Below are positions 35,171-45,022 of a DNA stretch of 64,000 nt, piece by piece. The notes under the pieces were generated by a model that ran no database searches, was not told the origin of the DNA, and was given only the letters and a program-made list of their open reading frames with translations. Made by a program: the position numbers and the translations under genes. Every line of letters begins with the position of its first letter. The first letter of the stretch is position 1. The stretch lies in NCBI GenBank assembly GCA_023374045.1, contig CM041783.1, positions 92,911,298 through 92,975,297 of the forward strand. Direction: 5' to 3'. Source of the stretch: Limonium bicolor (Eukaryota > Streptophyta > Magnoliopsida > Caryophyllales > Plumbaginaceae).

Positions 35171-36000
35171 CTAGGTAGACGGAGTCAATCCAATTGCTGA
35201 TCGAAGTGCTTCAAATCGTGCTGTGGACAGAGGTTTAGTGAAGATATCTGCAAGTTGATCTTCTGTGGGCACAAAGTCAAGTTGAATAAGCTTTTTCTCG
35301 ACGCAGTCTTTCAGGAAATGAAAATGGATTTCAATGTGTTTGGTTCTTGAGCGTTGGACTGGGTTCTCGGATATTTTGATTGTGCTTTTGTTGTCATAAA
35401 AGATTGGGATCTGTTCTTGGGTAACATGATAATCTTGAAGTTGTTGTTTCATCCAAAGAAGTTGGGAGCAACAGGCTGCAGCAAAGACATACTCTGCCTC
35501 TGCTGTAGAGAGTGCGACAGAGTTTTGTTTTTTGGAGGACCATGAAACGACACAAAGACCCAAGAACTGTGCATTACCTGAAGTACTCTTTCGATCTTGG
35601 AGGAAACCAGCCCAATCAGAGTTGCTGTAGCCAGATAAAGTAAAAGTAGGAGATTGAGGATACCATAGATAGAGTGTACTTGTACCTTTGAGATATCGAA
35701 AGATACGTTTGACTGCTTTGAGGTGAGACTGCTTTGGCGCTGCCTAAAAGCGGGCGCAAAGACAGACTGCGTGGAGAATATCAGGGCGACTGGCAGTCAG
35801 ATACAAGAGGGACCCTATCATTCCTCTATACTTTGTGGCATTGACACCGACTCCGTCGTCATCAAGATGAAGTTTGGCAGATGTGCAGCTGGGTGTTGAC
35901 ATGCTCTTGACGTTTGTGAGATTGTACTTGTCAAGGAGTTCCTTGATGTACTTTTGTTGATGGATTTTAATCCCTTCCTTTTCCTGTTGAACTTGTAGTT
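35171..36000 (-). pseudogene. SIRE-like reverse transcriptase C-terminus and RNase H
   Basis: Copia RNase H with LSTAEAEYVFAA (catalytic Asp/Glu region), YDNKSTIKISENP and RTKHIEIHFHFLKD, then DQLADIFTKPL near the C-terminus: the expected order for copia RNase H. It converts the RNA strand of the hybrid during replication. Upstream, in the same or shifted frame, 35564-36000 carries the RT thumb and connection region. An in-frame TAG at 35744-35746 follows ARF, where family members have Gln, suggesting a CAG-to-TAG change. The pol stop is at 35171, 323 bp before ORF2. Confidence 0.85.
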
Positions 36001-36269
36001 CTAAGAAGACATTAGCTCACCTAACTCATTCAAGGAAAACTCTTGCTTAATAAGGTTAGCAAAATGGTCACAGAGGGGCTTAATCGTAGAACCATAGATA
36101 ATATCATCAACATAAATCTGAACCAGAAGTAAGTCATGTGATGAGTGAAGAATGAATAGTATTTTATCTACGTTACCTCTAGAGAAGCCATTTTGCAAGA
36201 GATATATAGAGAGTTATTCATACCAAGCTCGCGGAGCCTGTTTCAGTCCGAAAAGGGCCTTACACAGCT
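36001..36269 (-). pseudogene. SIRE-like reverse transcriptase, catalytic segment
   Basis: Contains YVDDII (YVDD at codons 29-32 of the 36001-36198 frame), the polymerase active site. The stretch to its right (36199-36269) encodes LCKALFGLKQAPRAWYE in another frame, followed by a stop, so at least one frame break separates it from the N-terminal RT. Confidence 0.82.
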
Positions 36270-37418
36270 TTAGACGTAGTCGGGATGGACGGAGTCTGTG
36301 AACCCTGGGGGTTGCTGGACATAGACTTCTCTATCAACATAGCCATGAAGGAAGGCCATCTTGACGTCCATTTGATATAATGTGAAACCTTTGAATGCAG
36401 CAAACACAATTAACATGCGGATTGCTTCAAGACGAGCTACATGTGCGAAGGTTTCATCATAATCAATCCCTTCTTCTTGATTGTAGCCCTGAACAACCAA
36501 ACGAGCTTTATTCCTGAAAACTTGTCCTGCATCAACAAGTTTATTACAAAAGACCCAACGAGTACCAATGGTTTTTTGATGTGTGGGTCGAGGGACGAAC
36601 TCCCCGACAACATGTCTTTGGAGGGAATTGAGTTCCTCGTGCATAGCAGTGACCCAATCACTATCAAGAAGTGCCTCTTTGACATTTTGCGGTTCAGTGC
36701 TTGAAAGAAAGGCACCAAAGGCACATAGGTTTTGCATAGCTTGAAAGCGTGTTTGAACACCTGAATTTGGGTTGGATATTATGTTTTCAGGAGGGTGAGC
36801 AGATTTTTGTTGGAACTGTCGATTTGAAGTAGGAGGGGGTGTGTCTTTGTCAGAGGATTCAAAATTCAAGTTTTGAGGTAGGGGTGTTTCGGAGTTATTG
36901 TCGGAGTCAGTGGAGTCGGATGTATTGCTTTTCTTTCCTGGAGAGTCATCAGGTGTGATGGACTGGGTATCTTGGAGTCTGCCTATGGGGACAGTGATGA
37001 AGTGTGGATCAGTGAGGAAATCATCTGGAGCAAAGTCAAGTTGATCAGAAGATGAGCCAACGTTGTGAGACTCATCGAACCTGACATGGGGACTCTCTTC
37101 TAAACATTGAGTTCTCATATTAATAACACGATAAGCTTTACTTTTAGAAGAGTAGCCAAGAAATATGCCTTCATCACTCTTGGGAGAGAACTTAACGAAA
37201 TTTTCCTTACCATTATTATGTGTGTAGCACTTACACCCAAAACGCCTGAGATGAATGAGATTTGGTTTGCGTTGACGGAGAAGTTCGTGGGGTGTCTTGT
37301 GAAGAAATGGCTGGATCAAGGCGCGATTTAACACATAGCATGATGTATTAATAGCCTCTGCCCAGTATGATGGAGTTAGTTGACTATCAATAAGCATGGT
37401 ACGCGCCATTTCAACCAA
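36270..37418 (-). pseudogene. SIRE-like integrase C-terminus and reverse transcriptase N-terminus
   Basis: 382 open codons. Residues 1-110 are the copia integrase end (ARTMLIDSQLTPSYWAEA, CYVLNRALIQP, RRFGCKCYTHNN, GIFLGYSSKSKAYRV). A Ser/Asp-rich linker follows (about 130-230). Then RT motifs GTRWVFCNKL, RNKARLVVQGYNQEEGIDY, VARLEAIRMLI and YQMDVKMAFLHG (first catalytic Asp). It ends before the YVDD segment. Breaks on both sides mean the polyprotein is not continuous in this copy. Confidence 0.87.
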
Positions 37419-37927
37419 GGTTCTATTCTCTCATTCAACGACTCCGTTCTGCTATGGAGTGCGTGCGGATGAGACTTGGTGATCGACTTGTTATCCCTGC
37501 AAAACTCATCAAACGACTTGTTGTAAAATTCAATGCCCTGGTCTGTTCTCAGGGTTTTTAATGTAAATGAAAATTTATTGACAAGCACTTTATGGAGTTT
37601 GACAAACTCCGTAAAGGTTTCATCCTTGGTAGACAAAAAGATGACCCAGGTCCACCTAGAATAATCATCGACTATGACCAGGATATACCTTTTACCACTT
37701 CTACTTTGAGTACGCATGGGACCAACAAGATCCATGTGGAGAAATTCCAACGGAGAGCTAGTAGAGAGAGTTCACTTACTTTTGAAGGATGACCGGGTGT
37801 GTTTACCTTTTATGCATGCTTCACAGACGGAGTCTGTGTCAAAGTGTGTATCGGGTAAACCAATCACCAAATCCATACTTTTGAGTTTGTTCAACAGCCT
37901 GTGATTTGCGTGACCAAGTTTGGAGTA
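37376..37927 (-). pseudogene. SIRE-like integrase N-terminus and catalytic core
   Basis: The open frame 37376-37750 holds the core: MDLVGPMRTQSRSGKRY and VDDYSRWTWVIFL, with Asp residues of the DDE triad, then LRTDQGIEFYNKSF with the second Asp. The catalytic Glu is near the frame break at about 37430. The zinc-binding region with GLPDTHFDTDSVCEACIKGK-like sequence reads in another frame at 37760-37900. Role: insertion of cDNA into the genome. Confidence 0.83.
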
Positions 37928-38344
37928 TCACAGCAATGAATTTTTGGAATGCACATTTAGACAGACTTGATCATCTGGATTAATTGAGTTTAAGCACATT
38001 TTGTAGAGATTTCCTTCTCTGCGTCCCACAGCTTTTAAGGAACTTGTACGCTCATCAAAAACCTTACAATCCGAAGAAGAGAAAAGTACCAAATTGATTC
38101 TATCACAGATTTGAGAAATACTAAACAGACTATGTTGAAGTCCAGTGACCAGATGGACTCCATCAATTTTAAATCTAGAGGGGTTACCTACAGAGCCAAC
38201 TCCCACGATTTCACTTTGGTTGTTGTTTCCAAAGGTAACCTTACCTCCTTGGTAGGATGAAAGCGAATTGAATTGATTTGGATCTTCAGTCATATGACGA
38301 GAGCATCCACTATCCAAGTACCAGCTGTCTTCATTCGCCTTCAC
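37928..38344 (-). pseudogene. SIRE-like aspartic protease region
   Basis: 138 open codons. Residues 8-18 are WYLDSGCSRHM, the copia protease motif with catalytic D11-S-G; downstream FGNNNQSEIVGVGSV and HSLFSISQICDR are typical. It would cleave the gag-pol polyprotein. The frame stops at 37928, just before the integrase zinc finger. Confidence 0.85.
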
Positions 38345-38560
38345 CTACAAAATAAAAGATCATTTGTTAGACTTGGGAACCCAGATGTACTTGGGTTCCC
38401 TTTTCAAGCCAGATTTTTTTAACTCTTCTCTAGCTTCAAGAATCAATCTGACTCGTTTGAGATTGAACGAAAGATATTTATTCAATTTATCGCATGCACT
38501 GTCCCTATGTCCAAGGCTCCCGCAGTATCCACAAATCTTAGTGGGAGGAAGAGTAACGTA
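38345..38560 (-). pseudogene. SIRE-like gag-pol linker with second CCHC knuckle
   Basis: Translated on the minus strand in a frame different from gag, about 38495-38535 encodes CGYCGSLGHRDSAC, a CX2CX4HX4C knuckle, followed by a basic helix and a WVPKSNK-like end. Two knuckles are a SIRE trait. Frame breaks lie between this and the gag part at 38672. Confidence 0.7.
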
Positions 38561-38671
38561 TTTCTGCTGTACTTTCCACCAAGAGTCAAAATTTTATTTT
38601 TGTTGATGTCGCATGGGTTTGTTGTTGGATTTGGACATATTTTTGGGAATATCAAACTTACCTTTTTGCCA

Positions 38672-39925
38672 CTAGGGCTTGGATTGAGTGGATCCAACTC
38701 CAGATCGTAGATTGACAATCTCTTGAGAGAGTTGTTCTACCTTCGAACGAAGAACATCACGATCTTGACTGACTTCCATGATTTTGGAGTTATCCCACTC
38801 AGGTAGTTCGGAGGAAGTGACTTGTTTGATGAATTTGATTGGCTTGATAGAGAGAACATGTTCCTTTTCTTTCAGTTTTTGAGTGAGGTTTTTGACAGTA
38901 GAGTTTAAAGACATGACTTTGGATTTAGAGGAATTTAGTTCATTTTGAAGAGAGTAGCATTTATCGGTGAAGGTAGTGAGATCATGTTTGAGGGAGTCAA
39001 TCAGAGTGAGAGACTCTTTTTGCTCGCTATGGCTGGATTGACTAAGACTTTTGGTGTTGTCGAGTTCCTTTTGAAGGGAATCAACATGACGTCGTGAGTC
39101 TTGTAAGTCCAGTCTAAGTGAGCAGGAGATAGTCTTGTGTTCCTCAGCTTCATCTCTTAAGGCATACATGAGACCTTTTGAGATTTTGAGTTCCTCAGTT
39201 AACTCAGAAATTTTGCTGGTGAGACTTGCTTTGAGGGAGTTAGTCTCAGAGACAATTTTAGCAATTAAAGTCATAAAACCCATAGGAGATATACGATAAA
39301 GATCTGTCTCAAGATGGGAGCGAGTTACCTCATTGTCGGGGATCATGGACTCAGTCGTATCATGTGCCATAAGAGATACCAGGCCGCTGGACTCTGTGTT
39401 TTGATCGTCGGAGTCTGAATCACCCCAACCGACAGCTGCAATCAGTGACCTCTCTTGGGGTTTTCCATACTGGTTTTTGAGTAAGGGGCAGTCCTTCTTG
39501 AAGTGACCGGGTTTGCTGTAGTTGAAACAGGTGACAGAGTTGAAGACCTGTTTGAAGGTATTTGAGAATGATCGACTCTGGCGATTTGGTTGGTTACGCA
39601 TGAATTTTCGGAAGTTCTTTACTATGTCTTCCATAGTCTCAGTCTCACTTTCTTCAACAATAATATCCACTAACTCTGCCTTAGCCTGTCTGATTTGAGT
39701 ATCAGCGACGTAGGCTCCTTCTTGGGTATACTGATTCAAATTAACCTGCAAGGCTTGGTCATTCGAAGTAGTAATTTTATTAGAAGAAGAAGAAGATGTA
39801 TTACCACACTTCTTTCGAACGTTCTTCTTGTACTTATCTACAGATTGTAGATAGGACCCTAAGTCTTGGCAGCTCCATTTGGGTAAGTCCTTGCATGCAT
39901 TGGTGGAGATTACCGTCTCTGCCAC
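38672..39925 (-). pseudogene. SIRE-like gag, knuckle and coiled-coil part
   Basis: 417 open codons. Residues 133-146 are a CX2CX4HX4C knuckle in which the second Cys is Tyr (CFNYSKPGHFKKDC; codon TAC at 39518-39520), so zinc binding is probably lost. Residues about 220-400 form a long heptad-rich coiled coil (KASLTSKISELTEELKIS through KVEQLSQEIVNL), typical of SIRE gag. This part would drive capsid assembly. The N-terminal capsid part is in other frames upstream. Confidence 0.85.
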
Positions 39926-40443
39926 TCTTCTCTGAGACTGTCAAGCAGCTTGTGCAAGACACTCTCTCTATCCGGTAAGATGTTAACTTCCTGCATAGTA
40001 GTTGTAAGTAAATAAAAACGATCAAGCACTTCTTCCAGAGACTCACCTGGTTTTTGCAGAAAATTCTCATAGTCCATTCGAAGTTTTTGAGATTTGCATT
40101 TCTTGAGTTCAGTGACTCCTTCGTGAGTAGCTTGAAGGAGAGTCCATATCTCGTTTGCAGACTTGCAGTGATTGACTCTTCTTTATTCTGGAATAGACAG
40201 GCAAGTGTAGATTGCACGGGATGCTTGTCGGTTAAGCTCATACCTTTTGCGCTCTACAACAGTCCATGTGGATCGATCTGGATTGACTGCGAGATCTCCT
40301 CCAGTGACTATCTTCCAAAGTTCAGAGTTGACTGACTCAATGTGTTGTTCGATCTCGTTTTTCCAATGACCGTAGTTTATGGAGGTGAGTCTGGGGTGCT
40401 CGAAGTGCATTTTGTTATTTTGATTGGCGAAGAGGCTTGCCAT
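39926..40443 (-). pseudogene. SIRE-like gag N-terminus
   Basis: ATG at 40443, MASLFANQNNKMHFEHPRL, with INYGHWKNEIEQHIES typical of copia gag, open to 40183. From about 40170 to 39935 the family sequence continues in a different frame (WTLLQATHEGVTELKK, DYENFLQKPGESLEE). There are thus frame breaks near 40185 and near 39930. The 31 bases before the ATG end at the LARD-E insertion. Confidence 0.82.
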
Positions 40444-40474
40444 TGCTCGTTGATTGACTGTCAGCCTAAGCTAG

Positions 40475-42692
40475 TGAAATACCCCAAATCTAATTAACAC
40501 TATAAAACCATTATATAATGAAAATTAATCTAAGGATAAATCATTTCACGTACGCATGCAAACACATGCATGAAAACGTTACGTAAAAATAGTCGTTTCA
40601 TCATAAATGCTAAAACGCCTTAGAAACATGCGATTAAGCATGACCTTGTATGACCTTCTAAAACTCAAACCAAATGGTCATACCCTCATTATATGACTAT
40701 ACAAACATAGTCCCCAGGCTATACTTAGTCAAAAACGCAAAGCGCCCGGGAATGCTCACGCATGTCCCTTTAAAGCATGAAAAGCCCGGAGAAGTGCCGA
40801 GGTGGCACGAACACCTATATAATTCATTCTTAGAGTTCTCAACATCATTATTAATCATCATAAATAGAACCCACGAGCTACCTTTTCAAAATTAAACAAA
40901 ATCCTCGAGGTATTTCTTAACGCTCCTTTTTGCCCCGGGAGTGTCCCGATAGCCCGGGAATTATGTCATGAGTTGATATAACCCCATATAACTCAATGTA
41001 ACACATTAATATATCATTATTGACTATAAAAAATATTTATAAACACTTGGAACTCACAGCGACAACTTATTTCCCAAAATACTCTTAGAGCACAAAAACG
41101 CACCTTCGGGTGCCATTAAAACGCGTTTTACGCAATTACCTTGTAGTTTTTGAGATGCCACGAATTATGAATCTTAAATGGGGATGAATTGGCCATCTAA
41201 ATCAATTAAAGACAGTACCAAAAAAGCAGCTCTATAGGGGCCGAAATTCTGCCTCAAAAGTAGTATAAAATCAACATTAAAACTTATAAAATGACATCGA
41301 ATATGGTGACTCACCATCCCATGTGCTATAATACTTAAAGACCAGATAATATAAGTCTCATTTGACCTCCATGCTGTCGAAATCCTGCAGGAAAACAAGG
41401 CCATGTTAGCTTGGCTAAAGAAAGGATAATAAATGGATAAGTAGATCTAGATCTAGATCTAGGAAATGAGTTGTTAAATGCAAGAGACCATTCCATGCTT
41501 GTCTAAGGCACGTGGCTGCCGATTGGAGAGGCCTAAATCAGCCTTAAAATCTTCCACCTACAAGGAGAAAAAGAAGACAAGTTAACATTGAAAAATCAAA
41601 AGAACTAAACCTTACCTACCTTACCATACCACCTTGTCTAGCATGATTTATGCAACTTGTCTTCTACCTCCTAACATGGCCGAAAGTGTGCCTCCATTAG
41701 GGGATTCTTGGAGCCTAAAAATCAAAGACAAATTAATAAACTAGTCTTGACCTAACATGCCAATTATGGGTCCAAAATAAATAAATCAACAACTAAACAT
41801 TTCCCAGCCTAAGTATACGGTTGCAATTCCATTCCTTCACTCCTTGCAACCGGTTTGGTAAGTCTCCTCTCTTCTCCTTTCATCTTCTTCCTTTGAAGCT
41901 CTTAAGTCCATTAATGAAGGTTTAACTTCTATCTTCATTTCTAAGGTAATTTCCTAGCATTTCTCATCAAGCCTTGAAGCAAAAATCTTCCTAGCACAAC
42001 TACAAGGTTTCGGCATCAATTTCTACTCCAACGAAGTTGTCTTAAATCAACATTAATCCAAGGAGCATCCAAGATCATATTAAGGTATTTTTCATGCTTG
42101 AAAATCCTTAAAGCACATTTTTATGTGTATCCGAATTCTACATCTTCTAAAGCTCTCTTCTCCATCATTTTCATGAAGGAAAGTTTGTCCTTCATTCATC
42201 CTATGTGTGCCAAAAATCTAAGAAGAAAAGCCTAAGGTAAATCCTTGGAAAACTACTTATAAATCTACTAAAGATCTTTGTTAAGATCTAACTTCTAACC
42301 TCCTTCACCCTTGCATAAAAACTGAAGTGGAGCATCAAATTCCTTTTGGAGAAAGCTTGGAAATTCAAGAGGAGTTCAAGCACTTAACCATCCCTTATTA
42401 AGAGTAAGTTTACTAAGCCAATCTTTATGTTTTAAGCTTGGTTAAGCTTCTAAAAATTATACAAAAATTATGTACACCTTCTAGGGTACCTAAATCCGAA
42501 ACTACATGGTAACATATGCCAAAAAAATAGCTTATAACATACATGGTAAATTTATTTCCTTAAGACACATTTTGGTGCCACAAAATCTACCTAGGCTAAA
42601 TATTTGTTCATACCGAATTGTCAAGGACAAATATGCTCTATTTTGAGCTAAGAATCAACCTAAGACATTACAATAATTTTTACACGAGTTAT
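40475..42692 (+). repeat. LARD-E LTR, 5' part
   Basis: Starts TGAAATACCCCAAATC, the LARD LTR terminus, directly after SIRE leader sequence (possible TSD GCTAG, 40470-40474). It shares scattered LARD LTR landmarks (GCTAAAACGCCTTAGAAACAT, CT-rich leader about 41840-41900, several AAGGTAA motifs at 41943-42240) but is highly diverged. It runs until LARD-D at 42693. A (GATCTA)n run is at 41443-41462. The remainder lies off-window to the right. No gene seen. Confidence 0.65.
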
Positions 42693-44077
42693 TGAAATAC
42701 CCCAAACCTAAGTATGTTAAGTAAACATCAATATATGATGTAGTAAGGCTAAAATATGCCTTAGAATGATTGGTAGACAATTTAAACCAAGGAAAACACA
42801 AGAAAACGTCTTAAGGGCAATTTGGGCAAAAACGTGCTCTAAGCTTGGAGTGACTTTGATTAGCACCCAAATACCATTATAAGACTTTAGTAATATGCTA
42901 ATGGACATTTTAAATCAATTATCAAAGAAAACCAAGCTAGAAAACAAGTTAAAACACAAAATGTGCTTTAAGGAGTCTTAAAGCACATTTTTGAAAAAAT
43001 TGTCTTGTAAATGGGTTTTGAGTGGCTAAATGTCCATAATTACTCTTTAATTAACATGTGTGCTACTTAGTATCACCTTAGGAGGTCTAAATCAATGGGA
43101 ACTAAAAAATTTCACAAATAAGTGCACTAGTTTATGAATAGTAACCAAATAGTGCATAGTTTAGTCTTTAATCAATTAAGTCTAATTAGTTGGTCAAACA
43201 AGACCATGACTTGACTTAATTAATAGGGGGCCGGTTTTCTAAGGGAGGATGAGTCACCATGAGTAGCCAAATAAGAAAGGAAAAGAAGATTAAAGAAAAA
43301 GAAGTTACTATTTGCTTTTATAAAGCAAATATCTATACTAGCCTACCTTTTCTCCTCTCTTCTTCATTTCTCACCTTTACCCACGGTTTCTTCTTCTCCT
43401 CTCCTGCTCCAAGACCGAGAGGGCTGCCTCCATGGGTGCTCCATCTTCAAATGCTCACCAAACCTTCATTTTAGCTCCAAATCCAAAAATAAGCATAGAT
43501 TTGTCTTAGTTAGCTCAAGCTCTAGCTTTCTATCTTTTCAAATCCTTCAAAGCCCCATTTTGGTGCCAAGAGAAAACTCCATTGATGGAGAAAAATCAAG
43601 TTTGAAGAGCCCATTTGGTTCTCCATTCATTCAAGGTAAGGAAAATGTAAGAAAAACCATGTTTCCATCACTTCTTCTTCATGACCGAAAATTACCTTCT
43701 CATGGAGCCTTGTTTTATCAATTGTCCTAGCTTGATTCTATTCTCCAAGGGCTATAGGAGGTCCTACTTGATTCATATCCAAGCTTGTTTTGAGAATCCA
43801 AGGTAAAGCATTCAATGTAATACCTTAAAACACATTTTTTTAACCTAGGGTTTACTCCTTAAGGTTAGTGTATTATTTAGCACTCATGAGAGCCAATGTA
43901 TATTGATTAGAACATTGGCAAGGGAAATTTAAATGGTGGCCGAGATTTCCAAGGGAAGAAGCCTAAGGAGAAAGTTGAGAGAAACTTGAGAAAAACAAGG
44001 TAAATTGCTTACCTAATGGTGGTTTAAGTTTTAAGGGATGGTATTTAGATGAGTATTGATGTAGCTTAAAGCATACA
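42693..44077 (+). repeat. LARD-D LTR, left segment
   Basis: Starts TGAAATACCCCAAACC and aligns with the LARD-B LTR: CTTTAAGGAGTCTTAAAGCAC, GGCTAAATGTCCAT.ATTACTC, a CT-rich leader at 43330-43400, TGGTGCCAAGAGAAA and CCAAGGTAAA. Possible TSD with LARD-E is GTTAT (42688-42692). It is interrupted at 44077/44078 by the Athila element and resumes at 63104. Confidence 0.82.
44073..44077 (+). repeat. Left target-site duplication of the Athila element (ATACA)
   Basis: ATACA precedes TGATAAGTGAG. The right copy is 63104-63108. Confidence 0.93.
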
Positions 44078-44404
44078 TGATAAGTGAGAAATACATAGAC
44101 ATTTAAGGGTTTAATTTACCTTATACTTACTCACGTTCACGTTAATATTACTCACTTATCATATGTTTTTCTTAGATTTATGTATTGATGTGAACTGATA
44201 CATTTTATGTGTCTAATGCAGGAAAATTACAATACACCGGTATATATATATATATATATATAATATCGCATACCATATATAAACAATATTTAATGACGTA
44301 AAGTATATTCATGTATGATTGTTTCAATTACTCACGACCAGATACATTCGTGAATGAATTCACGTCCACTCACAAACAAGCGGACATTTGTTATAGGCTG
44401 TGAG

Positions 44405-44575
44405 ACAACCGCCTAAACAGAGGAGGACATACGAGAGACGACCGCCTGAATATAGGCGGACAGACCATAGAGACAACCGCCCCATTCTGGGCGGACAAAC
44501 AACAGAGATAACCGCCTGCAACTGGGCGGACAAGAAGAGTGTCGTCCGCATAAACTTGCGCGGACAGGTAGCGGA
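44405..44575 (+). repeat. Hairpin array in Athila 5' LTR, ACCGCC..GGCGGACA family
   Basis: Five units about 32-36 bp apart, such as ACCGCCTGAATATAGGCGGA, ACCGCCCCATTCTGGGCGGA and ACCGCCTGCAACTGGGCGGA; the first is degenerate and the last is GTCCGC..GCGGAC. The array lies about 190-350 bp upstream of the TATA box, so in U3. Confidence 0.92.
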
Positions 44576-44756
44576 CGTGAATAAATGCTAGTGGATCCGA
44601 CCGTCTTCTCCAATTCTTCCGACGCTATCTATCTACTCCTTCAGCATATCAGGCGCCTACCGTAAATTCCTCACGCGTCTGTCTGCAATCAATGCCCACT
44701 CAATCTGCAATCAATCTCCTTCCACAGTTCTGCCTCCAACGTTCTTCTTCCTCTCC

Positions 44757-44767
44757 TCTATATAAAC
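44757..44767 (+). promoter_or_regulatory. TATA box of the Athila 5' LTR
   Basis: CTCTATATAAACAC after a CT-rich run. Identical in the 3' LTR at 62162-62172. Transcription from about 44795 is inferred. Confidence 0.75.
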
Positions 44768-45017
44768 ACTACTACTTCATCAGAAAAACCTGCGCACGAT
44801 TGCCCTAAGCTTACTCTCTATAATATTCACGTTCTATCCCAAAATCACACTTCCTCCACAGAAAACTCCATACAGCGCCAGCGAATGTAGAGAGCTATTT
44901 CTTTTCTTCAACTGTACTTTGTTTTAATGGATGTCGTGGTTACGACTTCTGTTTGTATAATTATGTCTGAGTAAAAACCTTAGCTCCCGGGTTGAGAAGT
45001 AAGCTTATTTTACTAAA

Positions 45018-45022
45018 CTGTG
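45018..45022 (+). repeat. Left target-site duplication of the Tat-like element (CTGTG)
   Basis: CTGTG before TGTGAGCC. The right copy is 53735-53739. The uninterrupted site is in the Athila 3' LTR at about 62423-62427. Confidence 0.94.

Larger units (their letters stand above)
31814..40474 (-). mobile_element. SIRE-like (Maximus) Ty1/copia retrotransposon, 5' end missing
   Basis: Read right to left: short leader, gag with coiled coil and two CCHC knuckles, protease, integrase, reverse transcriptase, RNase H, a separate ORF2, 3' UTR, PPT and a 928-bp 3' LTR. The long gag with C-terminal coiled coil, copia domain order and extra ORF after pol are SIRE features. The leader is cut at 40474 by LARD-E. 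The 5' LTR and PBS are expected to the right of the window. Gag-pol has several frame breaks and at least one in-frame stop, so no full polyprotein can be read from this copy. Confidence 0.88.
44078..45022 (+). repeat. Athila 5' LTR, left segment
   Basis: Starts TGATAAGTGAGAAATAC and aligns with 61408-62427. The (TA)n tract at 44240-44263 is much shorter than in the 3' LTR. It ends with the CTGTG duplication of the Tat-like element. Confidence 0.94.
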
